The notes: generated from the letters alone by a model not told the origin. A DNA stretch of 64,000 nt from Castanea sativa (GCF_040712315.1 NC_134013.1:81412001-81476000); one strand, 5' to 3'; numbered from the stretch's first letter, positions 38,641 through 50,237 are shown. Translations and numbers: made by a program.

Positions 38641-39434
38641 TTAATATTATTTTTCGGCTAATTTCACAAATCTTTTTCAATTCAATTAGGGATATTATTA
38701 TTATTATTTTAGTCTTGTTAAAAATTGGCCAAGAATGCAATTGCCTGAAAGGTTTTAAGATCCATCTACCACACTATCAATTCATAGAGTTTTTAGGGTG
38801 TTTGATGGTTTGGAAGTAAAATAATATGATCAAAGGCTGAGAGCCTGAGACACCAATTCTTTACATTAAAAAAAAGTTAATTAAGTTTTAATATTCAATT
38901 TTTTGTTTGTTTGTTTGTTTAAGAGATAGTTGTAAAATATGACCTTTGTTTTCTGATAATTGTTCTTTATTATCAAAGTAAAACATCAATTGGTTTTTTT
39001 GGTGCAAGTGGATATCGAATCTCAAATTTCTTATCCGAATACAAAAGAGCTTACTTACAACCCACAATATACAAAAAATATATTTATCAATGAGAAATTT
39101 TTAGTCGGATGTTTGTACCAAAAAGCCTATATGTTATAAAGTAATAACGAAGACCCAATATTTCTCATATTTTTGTTTATAATTATTTGACATGATAGGT
39201 TAAACATCAATGTCATCCCACTAACATTAACAAATCATGTCCATAATTATTTAAAAAAACGAAAAAAATATAATTTTTTTACATAATAAAAAATAGAAGA
39301 AAATAATAAATTGTATATGAATATTTTTTAAAAAAATATATAGAAAATGGTGTCTTTATGTCATTATGGATTTGCTTATCGGTTGTCCTTAGGATATTTA
39401 TTAATAATTTGTATTTTTCAAATTGATACCACTT

Positions 39435-39466
<32 letters not shown>

Positions 39467-39596
39467 CAGCTAAAAATTATCTTCTTTTTTTTTTTTTCTT
39501 TTAAAACTTATCTTAAAAGATTTGTTAACATTGATGTTATTGTAATTTATTCAATATATTCACCTTTTTCCTGGCAATTAGCTAGGTACATGGACA
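38641..39596. other. intergenic DNA between the duplication and the foldback element
   Basis: AT-rich, with TTTG repeats near 38900-38925 and poly-A and poly-T runs at 39438-39497. No gene recognised. Confidence 0.5.
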
Positions 39597-39606
39597 CTAA
39601 AATTCA

Positions 39607-40995
39607 GAGTCTTTTGGGTAAATATTGGTAAAAATCAAGTTTTTTGGGGTTATAGTCACTGTTCAAAGTTATTTGGGGAAATGAGGAGAGAGAGTGAATT
39701 TCGGCAACAGTGTTGCCGAAATTCGAAGAAAAGTATGAGAGAGAAAATCCAATCTGAGGAGAGAGAAATTTTGAGAATTTCGGCAACAGTGTTGCCGAAA
39801 TTCCTTCTGCCCAGCCTGCCCGCTTCACTGAGTGCCCAGTGCCCATGCGTGAGTGCTCAAAAGGAAAAAATAAAAAAGGTTTGCGGCAATCCCATTGCCG
39901 AAAATGGAGGGAAAAGAAAAAAAAAAAAGAATTATGGCAATGGGATTGCCGAAATAGGGGGGAAAGTGAAAAATAATAATAATAATAATAATTGTGGCAA
40001 TGGAATTGCCGAAATAGGGGGAGAGAAAAAAAAATGTGGCAATGGTAGTGCCGAAATAGTGGGAGAGAAAAAAAAAATGTGGCAATGGTAGTGCCGAAAT
40101 AGTGGGAGAGAAAAAAAAAGAAAAAAGGAATTGCCGGAGGGGAAAACGACAAACTCAAGTACGCTGAGTGTTTGATTCTTGTCTTGTCCGTCTGTTTGAA
40201 ACAAATTCAAGTACCGTTTGATTATTATTCAAAGTACTTAAATTCTAAAACGTACATCAAAGAAAGTTATAGAAGAGAAAAAATGATTGATGTGTACCAT
40301 AAATAAAAAATAAAATAAAAACTGAGATTTTTGTAGAGATTCTTTGTAGTGACATTGCCGAAATAAAAGGAAAAAAAAAAACGTAAACAACATTTTTATT
40401 TTTACAATAAATTATAGGTGGTTAGTTGTTGTTGGTTCAAATTTGAACCTAACGCTAAGATACTTTTTTGCCCTAACAATAACAACTAGTAATAACCTGA
40501 CACTTACAATAACAACATTTTTTTTTCTCTCCCACTATTTCGGCATTACCATTGCCACATTTCTCTTTTTCTTTTTTTTTTTTTTTTTTTCTCTCCCACT
40601 ATTTCGGCACTACCATTGCCACATTTTTTTTTTTTTTCTCTTTCCCCCCTATTTCGGCAATCCCATTGCCATAATTCAATTTTTTTTTCTTTTCCCTCCA
40701 TTTTCGGCAATGGGATTGCCGCAAACCTTTTTTATTTTTTACTTTTGAGCACTCACGAATGCGCAGCACTCAGTGAAGCGGGCAGGCTGGGCAGAAGGAA
40801 TTTCGGCAACACTGTTGCCGAAATTCTCAAAATTTCTCTCTCCTCAGATTGGATTTTCTCTCTCATACTTTTCTTCGAATTTCGGCAACACTGTTGCCGA
40901 AATTCACTCTCTCTCCTCATTCCTCCAAATAACTTTGAACAGTGACTATAACCCCAAAAAACTTGATTTTTACCAATATTTACCCAAAAAGACTC
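39607..40995. mobile_element. foldback (Mutator-like) element with palindrome-studded arms
   Basis: A perfect 10-bp target duplication, CTAAAATTCA, flanks the element (39597-39606 and 40996-41005); 9-11 bp is typical of Mutator-like elements. Arms of about 500 bp (left about 39607-40125, right about 40515-40995) are inverted copies along their whole length, starting GAGTCTTTT. Each arm holds two 29-bp palindromes (39696-39724, 39775-39803; 40798-40826, 40877-40905) with core GGCAACAGTGTTGCC or its complement. Each also holds short palindromes of form GGCAATNNNATTGCC or close variants: five in the left arm (39884, 39936, 39996, 40038, 40081) and four in the right (40542, 40606, 40656, 40706). 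The spacer contains a nested MITE. No transposase. The open frames across 39604-40945 merely read through the repeats. Confidence 0.9.
40388..40508. mobile_element. MITE relic nested in the foldback spacer
   Basis: In inverted orientation this matches 23050-23205, sharing GGTGGTTAGTTGTTGTTGG, GGTTCAAATTTGAACC and the TTTTTGCCCTAACAATAACA segment. It lies between the two arms, so it entered the spacer or was carried inside the element. Confidence 0.7.
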
Positions 40996-41178
40996 CTAAA
41001 ATTCATGCCTTTAACTTATTGTATACATGCACAGACTAACACAATCATCTTTGTCGCATGTGATTACAAAAGAAGCATAAAAAATAATAAAAGTGGCTGA
41101 GATTTTTTTTTTTTTTTTTAGCTTCATTGCTCGGTCAGAAGATAGAGAACTCTCACCTAAGAAATTGCTTCGAACTGC

Positions 41179-41702
41179 AAAACAATGGGCGGTTGGGTTT
41201 GGGTGACATCATGTTCATGTTCATATTCCTCCCCACTTGCCGCTTCTTCAACAGGCTTCACTGCGTGTGGGAACAATTTATTTAAATGAAATTAAAATTT
41301 TTTTTTAAAGTATTATAGATAAAGTTAAAAGGTATCTAAAATAGTATAATGAAATTCATAAATAGAACCAAAAAGTGTAATGAGACTTATGAATAATAAT
41401 AAAAATAAACTTAATAATAAAAAAAGATGGTTTTTTAGGCTAATGACAAACGTAATTGAGACAAGCTGAACATTTCAGCTTAGGTATAATTTTAGCTTAT
41501 TTTTACTATTATTTATAGATATTATCGTATTTTTTGATACTACTCATAGATTTCAAACTAAATAAAGTTACAGTAAGTGGGGAGGAACATGAACATGAGC
41601 ATGATGTCACCGAAACCCCAATTGCTTGTTTTAAGTTTTAACAAAACAAGCCCACCTCGTTTTTGGCGGCCACGTCCAGACAAATTTGCCGCCCATTGTT
41701 TT
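41179..41702. mobile_element. inverted-repeat element next to the foldback element
   Basis: The ends AAAACAATGGGCGG (41179-41192) and CCGCCCATTGTTTT (41689-41702) are exact complements. A second inverted pair of 36 bp with two mismatches (41203-41238 and 41575-41610) carries GTGACATCATG. The right arm has about 70 extra bases between these two blocks. The middle contains AT-rich inverted motifs around AATAAGCT. No convincing target duplication and no coding capacity. Confidence 0.75.
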
Positions 41703-42135
41703 ACTATCTAATTCTTTTTTATTTAATTTCATTTCTTGTAGCACTAATTAAACATTATGATTCATGATTGGATTTAAAATATTGGATTATTACGGATAAT
41801 TATGCTTTTTAATTCATTCACGGTCTAAATAGTACTGTACAAGATTAAATTAAAAGATTGGAAAAAAAAAGACTTGTTAAATTATAAAAATAGGAATCAA
41901 ACTTAGTATTAACACCATTATTGATTGTCTAAAAAAAACTTAAAATTTTAGAAAATAGTGATTTTAATAATTTAATTGTGATTCTAACACTTTTGATCAC
42001 ATATCCTATGTGGGTAATCACATATCCCAGGTAGGTACTAACCTACGGGTCTAAACTCCCCCTAAAAAGTGGGGCTAAAACATAGATTAAAAAAAAAAAA
42101 AAAAGGAGGTAGAGGGAGGAAAAGAATTGAACTTA

Positions 42136-42623
42136 GGGCACGTTTGATATACTGAATGTAGATTACAACCAGAATGATAATCTTTATTACTAGAAATAAA
42201 ATGTGTTGTAATGGAATAACTAAACATATTTATTAGTTTTACTAAAAAAAAACATATTCATTAGTTTGGTTGTGAGTACAACATTAGAATAAAACTTAAG
42301 ATCTATTTTACAAAATATCTCATTTATACAATTATATTTCCTAGAAAATAATATATTTTAAATTTTAGAGAGATGAGTTATTTTTTGATGATTTTTTATT
42401 TCCATAATTGGTAGATGAATATGGAAAGTTTCTTTATTTGGAAATATATTAATGTTAGAAATTATTACATCTACTAAGGAATAGTTATTACAACCCTTTT
42501 AAAATAGCAATTCATAAGGAATAACTATTCCTTGTAAAAAAAATATAACCAAACTTTTGAATAACTAAACCATAGGAATAACTATTACATTACAATGCCT
42601 ATTACCGTCTATCAAATATACCC
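42136..42623. mobile_element. Tourist-like MITE with TTA duplication
   Basis: The left end GGGCACGTTTGATATAC and right end (complement of GGGTATATTTGATAGAC) form a 17-bp inverted repeat with four mismatches. TTA flanks both sides (42133-42135 and 42624-42626). The length is 488 bp and the interior is AT-rich and non-coding. A TTA duplication fits the PIF/Harbinger superfamily. Confidence 0.72.
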
Positions 42624-42674
42624 TTAGGATCCTCTACTTTGATATAATGATAAATTACCAATTCACATTAATAG

Positions 42675-42835
42675 TAATGTCTACTATATTTTCACAACAA
42701 ATGTTATGTGTTATTAAGTTGTTACTGACTCTAATCTTGGCTCACCATTAAAATTATTTTTTTGTCCATCATAATAGTCAATAACAATTTACCACTTACA
42801 ATCTATTGTGAAAATATTTTTATTATATCATTTCT
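42675..42835. mobile_element. MITE relic, TTTCACAACAAAT family
   Basis: Opens with ATATTTTCACAACAAATG and closes with CTATTGTGAAAATATTTTT, imperfect inverted ends like those of the copy at 23050. Interior non-coding. Boundaries approximate. Confidence 0.5.
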
Positions 42836-42839
42836 TTTC

Positions 42840-44280
42840 TCATAAAAACTTAAGCTATAAAAAAAAAATGATGAATTTAATTATTATTTTATTTTGTAAT
42901 AAAAAATGGTTAGAAAAGGTGACTAATATAACTATTTTACTCGAAGTAACTACCTAATTGATCTCGATCTACGATCCCACTCTACCGCTGCTATTGAACG
43001 AACAAAATTTGCTATTGAATAAACAAACAGAAAGAGATAGAGAGATTAATTAAAGAAAAATTAAGCAAGTGATGTAAAGAAAGAAACGTATGGTAGCTAG
43101 CTGAGCCGGTTGTTTCTGGGGGAGGTTGGGTTCAAAACTGCTTCCTGTGATGTTGATCTGGGGTCCCCCACTTTCTGCTAGGTTTAGTTGGTTGGTTCCA
43201 GCCTCCAGGTCCCACTTTGGTCATATAGTCCAACTTTTTCGTCTCCCTGTTCATTTGTTAGCCAGGCTGACCCCACAAACACCCCAGGCAACTCTTGTAG
43301 CTAATTGTGCACTTAATTTTCTTGTGTCCAAACTATATATAAGATAATAATAATAATAATTGCTGTTTTAACAAGGGCAAGTAGTAACCAAGTTCAAATT
43401 GTTTGGAGGGATTGGTTTAATTATTATCTTGCATGACAACTTGAAATTAACTCATGGTTGGTGGGCTTCCTGTGGTCAATTAAGCTTAATTATTGGACCT
43501 TATGTTTTCTCCATGAATTTCAATATATATATATATATTGATAAATTCCTAGAATTACAACAGAGGATTTGAGTTTTGAATATTTTTGTTAAAAATATCA
43601 ATAATTGTCAGTAAAATTACAATACTTTTCTTGGTTCTTTTTTATTTCATTTGCAAAAGAAGATAGAGATAATTTGACCTAAGAAATTAATTAGCAAAGG
43701 AGGGCAGAGCAACACTAAGGTAGAATTCTAATTATTAAGGATTGTATTAGAGATAATAAAGAAAAAATAACATTCATAGTCTCATCTTAATTATAGCTAA
43801 GTGGAACATTTGGCTTTTTTTTGGTTGTAAAAGTTGCAAATTCTATACATGTTTTTCATATTAGTATCTAATTATTGCAGTCAAACTCTAAACAAACTTA
43901 AACAATTTATTATTATTCCAAGTCACACCGAACATAAATATGTCATTGTACTAAAAGGGCAACAGCTTTTATTCAAGATTCACGTTGGATTGAAAGAAAA
44001 ATTGATATTTCTCTTACCAGAACTTATCCAAAAATTAAAGAGAGATGCATATTAAATTTCAAAGCCATAAAACTAGAACCCGTATTCAGCAAAATAAATA
44101 AATAAAACTAGAACCCGTCAAACTTACGAAAGGACCTGAGCTGTACAATTTGAAGTTCAAATCATCTTAAGCAGTTTTGTCTCGTGAAACTTATGGGAGG
44201 ATTTTGAAACTTAGGAGGAGCAAGTTTTGACTGGGCACTACAGTGACTACACAGGTGGGTCCGTAACAGATTCCTGATAG
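42840..44280. other. intergenic DNA, no gene recognised
   Basis: AT-rich. The less AT-rich patch at 43110-43330 (open frame 43126-43347) shows no known domain and is not called as a gene. Small ATA and AT microsatellites near 43347 and 43524. Confidence 0.45.
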
Positions 44281-44287
44281 CAGGGGT

Positions 44288-44628
44288 CTATTTGGATATA
44301 GCTAAAAATTGAAAACATTGTAGCGAAATAATTTTTAAATGTATGAATAGTACTGTAGGACCAATTTTTAATGAAAAAGTTTTTGAAACTGGAAACACCA
44401 TAGCCAGACAGAAACGCGCTTAAAAAAAAAAAAAAAAAAAAAACCTCAGACGCTTGAAATGTGTGGAGTGTGGACGTTCAAAGTGGTAGTGGGTCCCGTG
44501 CACAGTACACGGGACCCACTAACAAATGTGATGGAGCACTTCTTAGTAAAAAAATAAAATAAAAAAAGTGTTGAAACGCGTTGGAAGTAAAATGCGGACG
44601 CAATAAGCCGAATCCAAACAATCACCAA
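44288..44628. mobile_element. MITE of the GTTTGGATTCGGC family
   Basis: The ends TCTATTTGGATATAGCT and AAGCCGAATCCAAACAATC are imperfect complements. Near the middle is a strong hairpin with 12-bp arms GTGGGTCCCGTG and CACGGGACCCAC around a 7-nt loop (about 44489-44519). The related segment at 37213-37364 carries a weaker form of it. The open frame at 44446-44628 lies wholly within the element. Confidence 0.7.
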
Positions 44629-44690
44629 GTGTATTTTTTGGCAGCGGTGACTTTAATAGTTTTGGCCTCATATAAACAATAATTAATTAC

Positions 44691-44857
44691 TGCACACTTT
44701 TAATGCGATTATTACTCTACAAATATAAGTATTTATAGGGTGTAAGAGGTTTTAAGCTATAAGGGTTAGAGTTCAATTTTTCTAAAGGAAATTTTACACA
44801 TGTATAAATTTAAATTGGATTAAAGTAAAATTTCTATATAACTTATGTAAAAAAAAA
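44691..44857 (+). mobile_element. tRNA-derived SINE with target duplication
   Basis: Flanked by AATTAATTAC on both sides (44681-44690 and 44858-44867), with a short 3' A-tail. The body aligns over its whole length with the SINE at 45233, including ATAAGTATTTATAGGGTGTAA and a degenerate box B (GGGTTAGAGTTCAATTTT). Non-coding; relies on LINE proteins for movement. Confidence 0.85.
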
Positions 44858-44867
44858 AATTAATTAC

Positions 44868-45223
44868 CTTATAAAAGAGCATCACAACCGGTGATTCAGA
44901 GCCAAAGTCACTATGTCTCTCTCTGGTTGTCAGACTTGTCAATTGATGATGCAGTAAATTACTACATCATCTATTTGGGTGACAAACCAACAGGCAACAT
45001 AATTACTTATTTAATTGTCATGAGTCATCAAAGTTCCTTAAGCATGCATATTATGCCATGGATATTATGCCATGGATCTTGTTAGCACCATTTAAAATTT
45101 TCGTTAATAAATCATTTTAGAAAAATTTTAATATTATAGTTATAAAAAAAAGTTAATTATTTTTTTCTTTCTTCATAAAAAGTTTTTATAAATATTTCAT
45201 AAACCAATGCTAACTTTTAAGAT
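44868..45223. other. intergenic DNA with weak subtilase-like fragment
   Basis: Between the two SINEs. The frame at 44891-45085 contains YYIIYLGDKPTG, which faintly recalls the start of a subtilase propeptide, but no further match follows. A 16-bp tandem repeat (ATATTATGCCATGG) lies near 45049-45078. Not called as a gene. Confidence 0.25.
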
Positions 45224-45232
45224 ATTCGTTAA

Positions 45233-45409
45233 TTTATTACTGCGCATTTTTGATGCGGTGGTCACTTCATAAGTATAAGTGTTTATGGGGTGTAGGGGTA
45301 AGGGCCGGGGTTCAAGTTTTCAGCAGAGAGTTTCACATACATATACACTTAGATTAGGCTAGAGTAGAAATTCTATCTTGTATAAAAAAAAAAAATTTAA
45401 AAAAATAAC
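45233..45409 (+). mobile_element. tRNA-derived SINE with target duplication
   Basis: Perfect 9-bp flanking repeat ATTCGTTAA (45224-45232 and 45410-45418). A clear box B-like GGGGTTCAAGTTTTC lies near 45310, followed by TTAGATTAGGCTAGAGTAGA and a TTGTATAAAAAA tail. Together with 44691 and 5947 this defines one SINE family in the window. Copies differ by point changes, so insertions are of different ages. Confidence 0.88.
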
Positions 45410-45418
45410 ATTCGTTAA

Positions 45419-47138
45419 CTTTTTTGTTTTGAGATTAAAAAAAAAAAGTCAACACTTTTTTTTAGTTTGAATTATAAGTTACATCATTTATTTATTCATT
45501 TTTAATTTAATTCTTTTGTCTAGTTTTGTTCAATATCCCACTACTAGTAGTACTATTTTTTTTTTTTTCTAAACATTTCAAAATAACGTCATTTATTTTG
45601 AAGGACTTAATGGTGTAAAGTAGATGGGAGGATTACATTAGAAACAAATTAAAGTCAAATGTTTGAAACGAAATAGATGAAATTTAAAAAGGCTAATTTT
45701 TTTCAATCAAGGCTAAATTAAAAACAAATCAAAGTTAGAGGGTATGATTATTAAAAAATATAGCCCCTTTTAGGTAACAACGTGAACATTACTTATTATC
45801 ACAAAGACCATGTTACTTTGGATATGAATGCCGCATAGTGAAACATTACATATCAAAAAGACCATGATACTTTGGATGCATGCAGCTGGATCATAAAGCT
45901 ACTAACAACAATGAAATATCTTTGGCCAAAACGGGCTTTTGCCCTTTTCGCGAAAAAAAAATCAGCATGTTACCCCATTTTTTAAACTAATTAAGGAAAT
46001 GCCCCTCTTTTAAAACTCGATTTTTTCAAAATCGAGTTAAGTCCTATATCTTTTGTACTGCTTTTTTCTATGTGAACAAAATACAGTACAAAAAATATCA
46101 AAAAATAAAACATTTTTTTAATTAGTTTGAAAAATAAGACATTTGCCTATTTTCGCTGCATCTTGTTCACATATCACATAAAGGTTAGGAACGTATCAAT
46201 ATAACTGGTTGGAGTTTTTATTTATATATTATAATTTCATCGTGGAGGTAAGTTTAATTATAAATAAAATTTTCTTCTACTCTCTTTCCCATGCAAATTA
46301 ATATCTAATTTAGTTGTTGTCAGATCTATCCTCAATTTCACCAACACATTACTTTGCAGTTTGCAGGCATATATTCTTCATAGAAATTAGCGACCCCAGA
46401 TATTTAGAATGCAGGTTGTCAGAGCAACCGAATTACAGGAGTGCCTCACAAATCTTCACTATTGCAGAGCCCCCAGTCTTTTATATATTTTCCCTTCTTC
46501 CTATTTCAGATACCATGCTTAGCCATATTTCATATGAATAAGCAACTACCACCATATTTATACTAGTTGAAAACCTACAGTTCGTAGCATTTAAGTACGC
46601 AAATTCTTTATCCATTTGCTGCCTTCTTGTCATAACTCATAATTAGAAGTAGGTTTAGAACTTTTTTATTACGAAAAATCGATAGGTGTCTTAACTTGAT
46701 AATAATAAACAACAATAATTAAAGAATGGACACTACTTAAAGAAAAAAATTACCGCCTTAATTAATTAAAAATGCAATGTGGCCAATATTTTGTACAAGC
46801 CAAAAGATGGATCCACATCATTCATCTTCACAATTTTCTGATCCAGTCATATAACATGCATCGTGGGAGTGAGAGCGTTCACATGTTTTCATGCTCTGCG
46901 ACAAACCTTAGGGATAAAGAGATGATAGCTAGATCAGATGCTTTTGTAGTTTTGTTTATTTGCTTTGTTTTGTTTGTCTAGATCTGTGAAGTAGAGTACC
47001 ATGTGGCACGTGCTTCTCACATGTATCTTCAAGGCAAAATTAATGAATGATAGACGATTTTATACTCGGAAATAATACGTGCAGTCCAAAAATGAAAAAG
47101 ATATACAACTATATATTATATTTGAGAACCCCCTCAAA

Positions 47139-47178
<40 letters not shown>

Positions 47179-47532
47179 TGAGAAAAGAAAAATTAGCATA
47201 AGGTGGTGTGCAGGAATGGTTGTGTGTGGGTGTGTTCTATTTAAAAAAGTATTGGCTGAAGCTATGTGGGATCCAACTTGATATGGACATCTACCATTTT
47301 TTTTATTGGACCATATATCATTGCAACGGATTGAGATTCAGTGCAATAGTTAGGGCTATTACAATACCTTTTACATTATTTACACATTTTTAAAATTTAT
47401 AACTTTTTTTAAACTCTTAATTTTTTTTTCCTTTTTAACTTCTTTGATCCAATGATTAGTATCAAAAATTAATTTTTTTAATTTTTAATCTAAATCATTG
47501 AGAGTGTATTGCACCAAATTTCAATTTTATTG
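45419..47532. other. intergenic DNA, no gene recognised
   Basis: Contains a small hairpin CTCGATTTTTTCAAAATCGA at 46016 within a repeat-like block (45925-46170), an AT microsatellite (47148-47174) and AT-rich unique DNA. Open frames at 46314-46541 and 46772-46981 show no recognisable family. Confidence 0.5.
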
Positions 47533-47535
47533 TAA

Positions 47536-47720
47536 GAGCATTCGCACTAAGCCTAGCAAATGCCAAATGTAAGGAAAATTTGGCATTTTAGGCCCAAAGG
47601 AACTCAGCATTCGGACTGCCAAATGGGAAAAAATTGTAAAGAAATTTACAATGTTGCTACAGTGCCATTCTACATGTAGAATGACACTGTAGCACTGTTG
47701 TATACATTTTCTAATAACTT

Positions 47721-47758
<38 letters not shown>

Positions 47759-48530
47759 GTTTGAGACGTCTTCTTTCTTTCTCAACTCTCTCTTTCTGTT
47801 TTCTTATCTACCATATCTCACTCTCTGACTCGCTGTTGGCCGAAGCAAGGTCTGGCAAAGGAGTGGCGGTGATGGCGTTTTTCACGGCGGTGATGGCATT
47901 TTTCTGGGTATTTTCGACGGCGTGGGTTTCAAATCAGCGGCGTGAGTTTCTGATCGGTGGCTTGGATGTGCTAATTGGTGGCTTGGGGTTGTTGATCGGT
48001 GGCTTGTGGAGATCGACGAGTCGGCGTGGTGGGTTTGAAGTGATTTCCTCAATTGTGGGTTTGAAGTGGTTTTTTCTCTTGGAGTGTTTTTGGCAATTTT
48101 TTGTGTTTCTTTTCCTCTTGGTAGTTGTTTCTTGTGGTTGTTGTTGTTAGTGGTGAGTTTGGTTGTGGTGGTGGTTGCTGGCCAATGGCGTGGTGGTGGC
48201 AAGGTGGCCATTTTCATGTGGTTGTTCTTACTATGGTTTTTGGGTTTGGTGGTGGTGGCAATTGGCATGGATTGATGGTGGGTTTTTGGGTTTTTTTGAG
48301 AGGAGATTATTTTTTTGGTTATATATTTTAATGTGTAAATATATTATTTAATGAGTAAAATAGAAAAATAAAAGTTGGAATATTGGGTATATATATTGTA
48401 AAATAGTATAGAATAATTGATAAAGTAGTTTTTTAAAATGATAAAATAGAATAATCTGAAAATACCACACGTTAATGCCTAAGTAGCTGTTGATTTTTTG
48501 TTGGACACAATGGTTACAAAGTGTGACACC
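47536..48530. mobile_element. GAGCATTC-family MITE, right end degraded
   Basis: Starts GAGCATTCGCACTAAGCC after TAA (47533-47535), like the intact Tourist element at 58050. It includes a 38-bp near-palindrome (47654-47691; one mismatched pair) with core ATTCTACATGTAGAAT, and a TGCCAAAT...ATTTGGCA hairpin just before it. Then follow a CT microsatellite (47724-47757) and a G/T-rich stretch (47830-48300) that yields several low-complexity frames on both strands. The expected GAATGCTC end is not visible, so the right boundary is approximate. Confidence 0.55.
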
Positions 48531-48559
48531 ATTGTGGAGAGATAAGAAAATGAGTCTGG

Positions 48560-48736
48560 TTAATGTGTGTCCTCAGGGCACACATTAAACCATTCATTGT
48601 CACTAAGAGCACACATTAAGCCATTTATTTTTGGAAACATTTTTCTGAAAATTGAAAAAACTGTCAATACTTTTTAATTTTCAAAAAAATATTTTCAAAA
48701 ATTATTAATTATTGTGTGCCTTATGGCACGCATTAG
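48560..48736. mobile_element. MITE-like element with palindromic ends
   Basis: Each end is itself a hairpin: TTAATGTGTG...CACACATTAA around 48560-48588 and TTGTGTGCC...GGCACGCA near 48714-48732. The middle is AT-rich. No target duplication fixed. Confidence 0.45.
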
Positions 48737-48806
48737 TAAAATCCTAAGAAAAATAATAAAGGTTACAATGATTACTATTATTTTAATTAAAAATCAAAGC
48801 TCAAAG

Positions 48807-49376
48807 CAGGGACGGAGCCAGGACTTGGAGTTAGGGGGGGCGACTTTGCTGCTAGCTGTGTGCGGTGGCTCCAACCCTTGAGTCTATTTTTTTACTACTA
48901 AGGATTTTTGTTAAAAATTTTTTAAATGGCCAAGTAGTTTGTTCTGGGTAAAATATATTGATTGGACTTAATTTTTTTAGTTTTATTATATTGGTAATTT
49001 TTGTTGTTGAGCTAATTTTTTTGAGTTTTTATATTTTGTTTTAGATTTAATCTATTAATTTTTTATGTCCTTTAAAAGGTGAAAAATGTTAAAACTACAA
49101 AATTTTTACAAATTGCTAATGTGATAAGTGGTTATTGATATATAAAAAGTTATGCAAGTGTACGAACTAATAAGAATTTACTACCTTAATAGTTTGTATA
49201 AACATTGTAAAAACGTTTTTGGCTATAAGATTACTCTCAAAAGAATTAATGGCATTATTAAGGGGGGCAAAGTGTAATTTTATTGAACAAAATTATTAAA
49301 CTTAGTACCTATTAATATAATAATATTTTTATAAAAAAAATTAGGGGGGCAATGTCCAATAACAGCTCCGCCCATG
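48807..49376. mobile_element. hAT non-autonomous element, copy 1, 8-bp duplication
   Basis: Perfect 8-bp target duplication GCTCAAAG (48799-48806 and 49377-49384). The termini CAGGGACGGAGC and GCTCCGCCCATG are inverted with two mismatches, matching the CAGGG-type ends of plant hAT elements. The internal segment (49090-49230) shares sequence with the larger copy at 49886-50931. 570 bp, no transposase. Confidence 0.88.
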
Positions 49377-49885
49377 GCTCAAAGAGATTGGTTGGTGTCT
49401 GTGATTGGATTGTTATGTGTGTTTTTTTTTTTTTTTTTGATGAACGGGATTGGTATGACGGTTGGTAGAATCCTACCAATCCCATGCATGTAGCAAAAAG
49501 TACGCAAGAACCAATGTTGGATGAAATGAATTTTATTCTTCCAATCAGAATAATCATTAATCATTTACTTCTGAATGTGTTTTCTATTTTTATAGATAAT
49601 GGATAATAATTCAATGGTATGGTACTATGGTATACCTTTTAGCAGGGGAAAGACATTTCGAAATTTTTTAAAGAAATTTATTAATATATACACTACAACA
49701 ACTGCTGCATCTTCTTTACAAAATGTCGGAGGTGGATTATAAATTTTAATAAAATAATATTGATCGGTTACATGTATTCTTCTTCCCTCAATATTTTGAT
49801 ATATTATCTCCAAAATATTGAGCTAGCAACCCAGTCCAAGATTGGCATTTTTAGCAAATTGCAATCCAAATTGTTCCATTTACAA

Positions 49886-50183
49886 TAGGTATGGAGCTAG
49901 GATTTGAAGTTAAGGGGAGAAATTTTATTGTTAATTGCATGTGGTGGCTTTGGCTTTTAGCTCTACTGCTTAGCTGGTAAAAGTTTATTATTATTATTAT
50001 TATTATTATTATTGTGTGTGTGTATAACCTATCTTTTGTTGGTAAGGACAAAATTATTTTGTTTAAAGTTTTTTAAAAGGCTAAGTTATTTGTTTTTGGT
50101 AAAATTAGCTGATTATTCTCTTTCTTTTTTTAGCTTTGCTATCGCCTATCGGTAATTTTTGTTGTTGAGCTAATATTTTGGGC

Positions 50184-50237
<54 letters not shown>

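Noticed and set aside
39604..40945. Six frames of 86-184 residues with repeated FRQSHCHN or CGNGIAEIG-like motifs
   Set aside because: The repetition is the GGCAAT palindrome array translated; the same pattern appears on both strands, so it is not a repeat protein.
44891..45085. Possible subtilase propeptide fragment (YYIIYLGDKPTG)
   Set aside because: Similarity limited to about twelve residues between two SINEs; the rest does not match. A translated search would decide.
46016..46036. CTCGATTTT hairpin as a terminator or regulatory stem
   Set aside because: No adjacent transcription unit; looks like part of a dispersed repeat block, and bacterial-type terminators do not apply.
47698..48351. 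Gly/Val-rich and Thr/His-rich frames on both strands
   Set aside because: Low-complexity G/T-rich sequence inside a degraded MITE; mirrored frames overlap and no family is recognisable.
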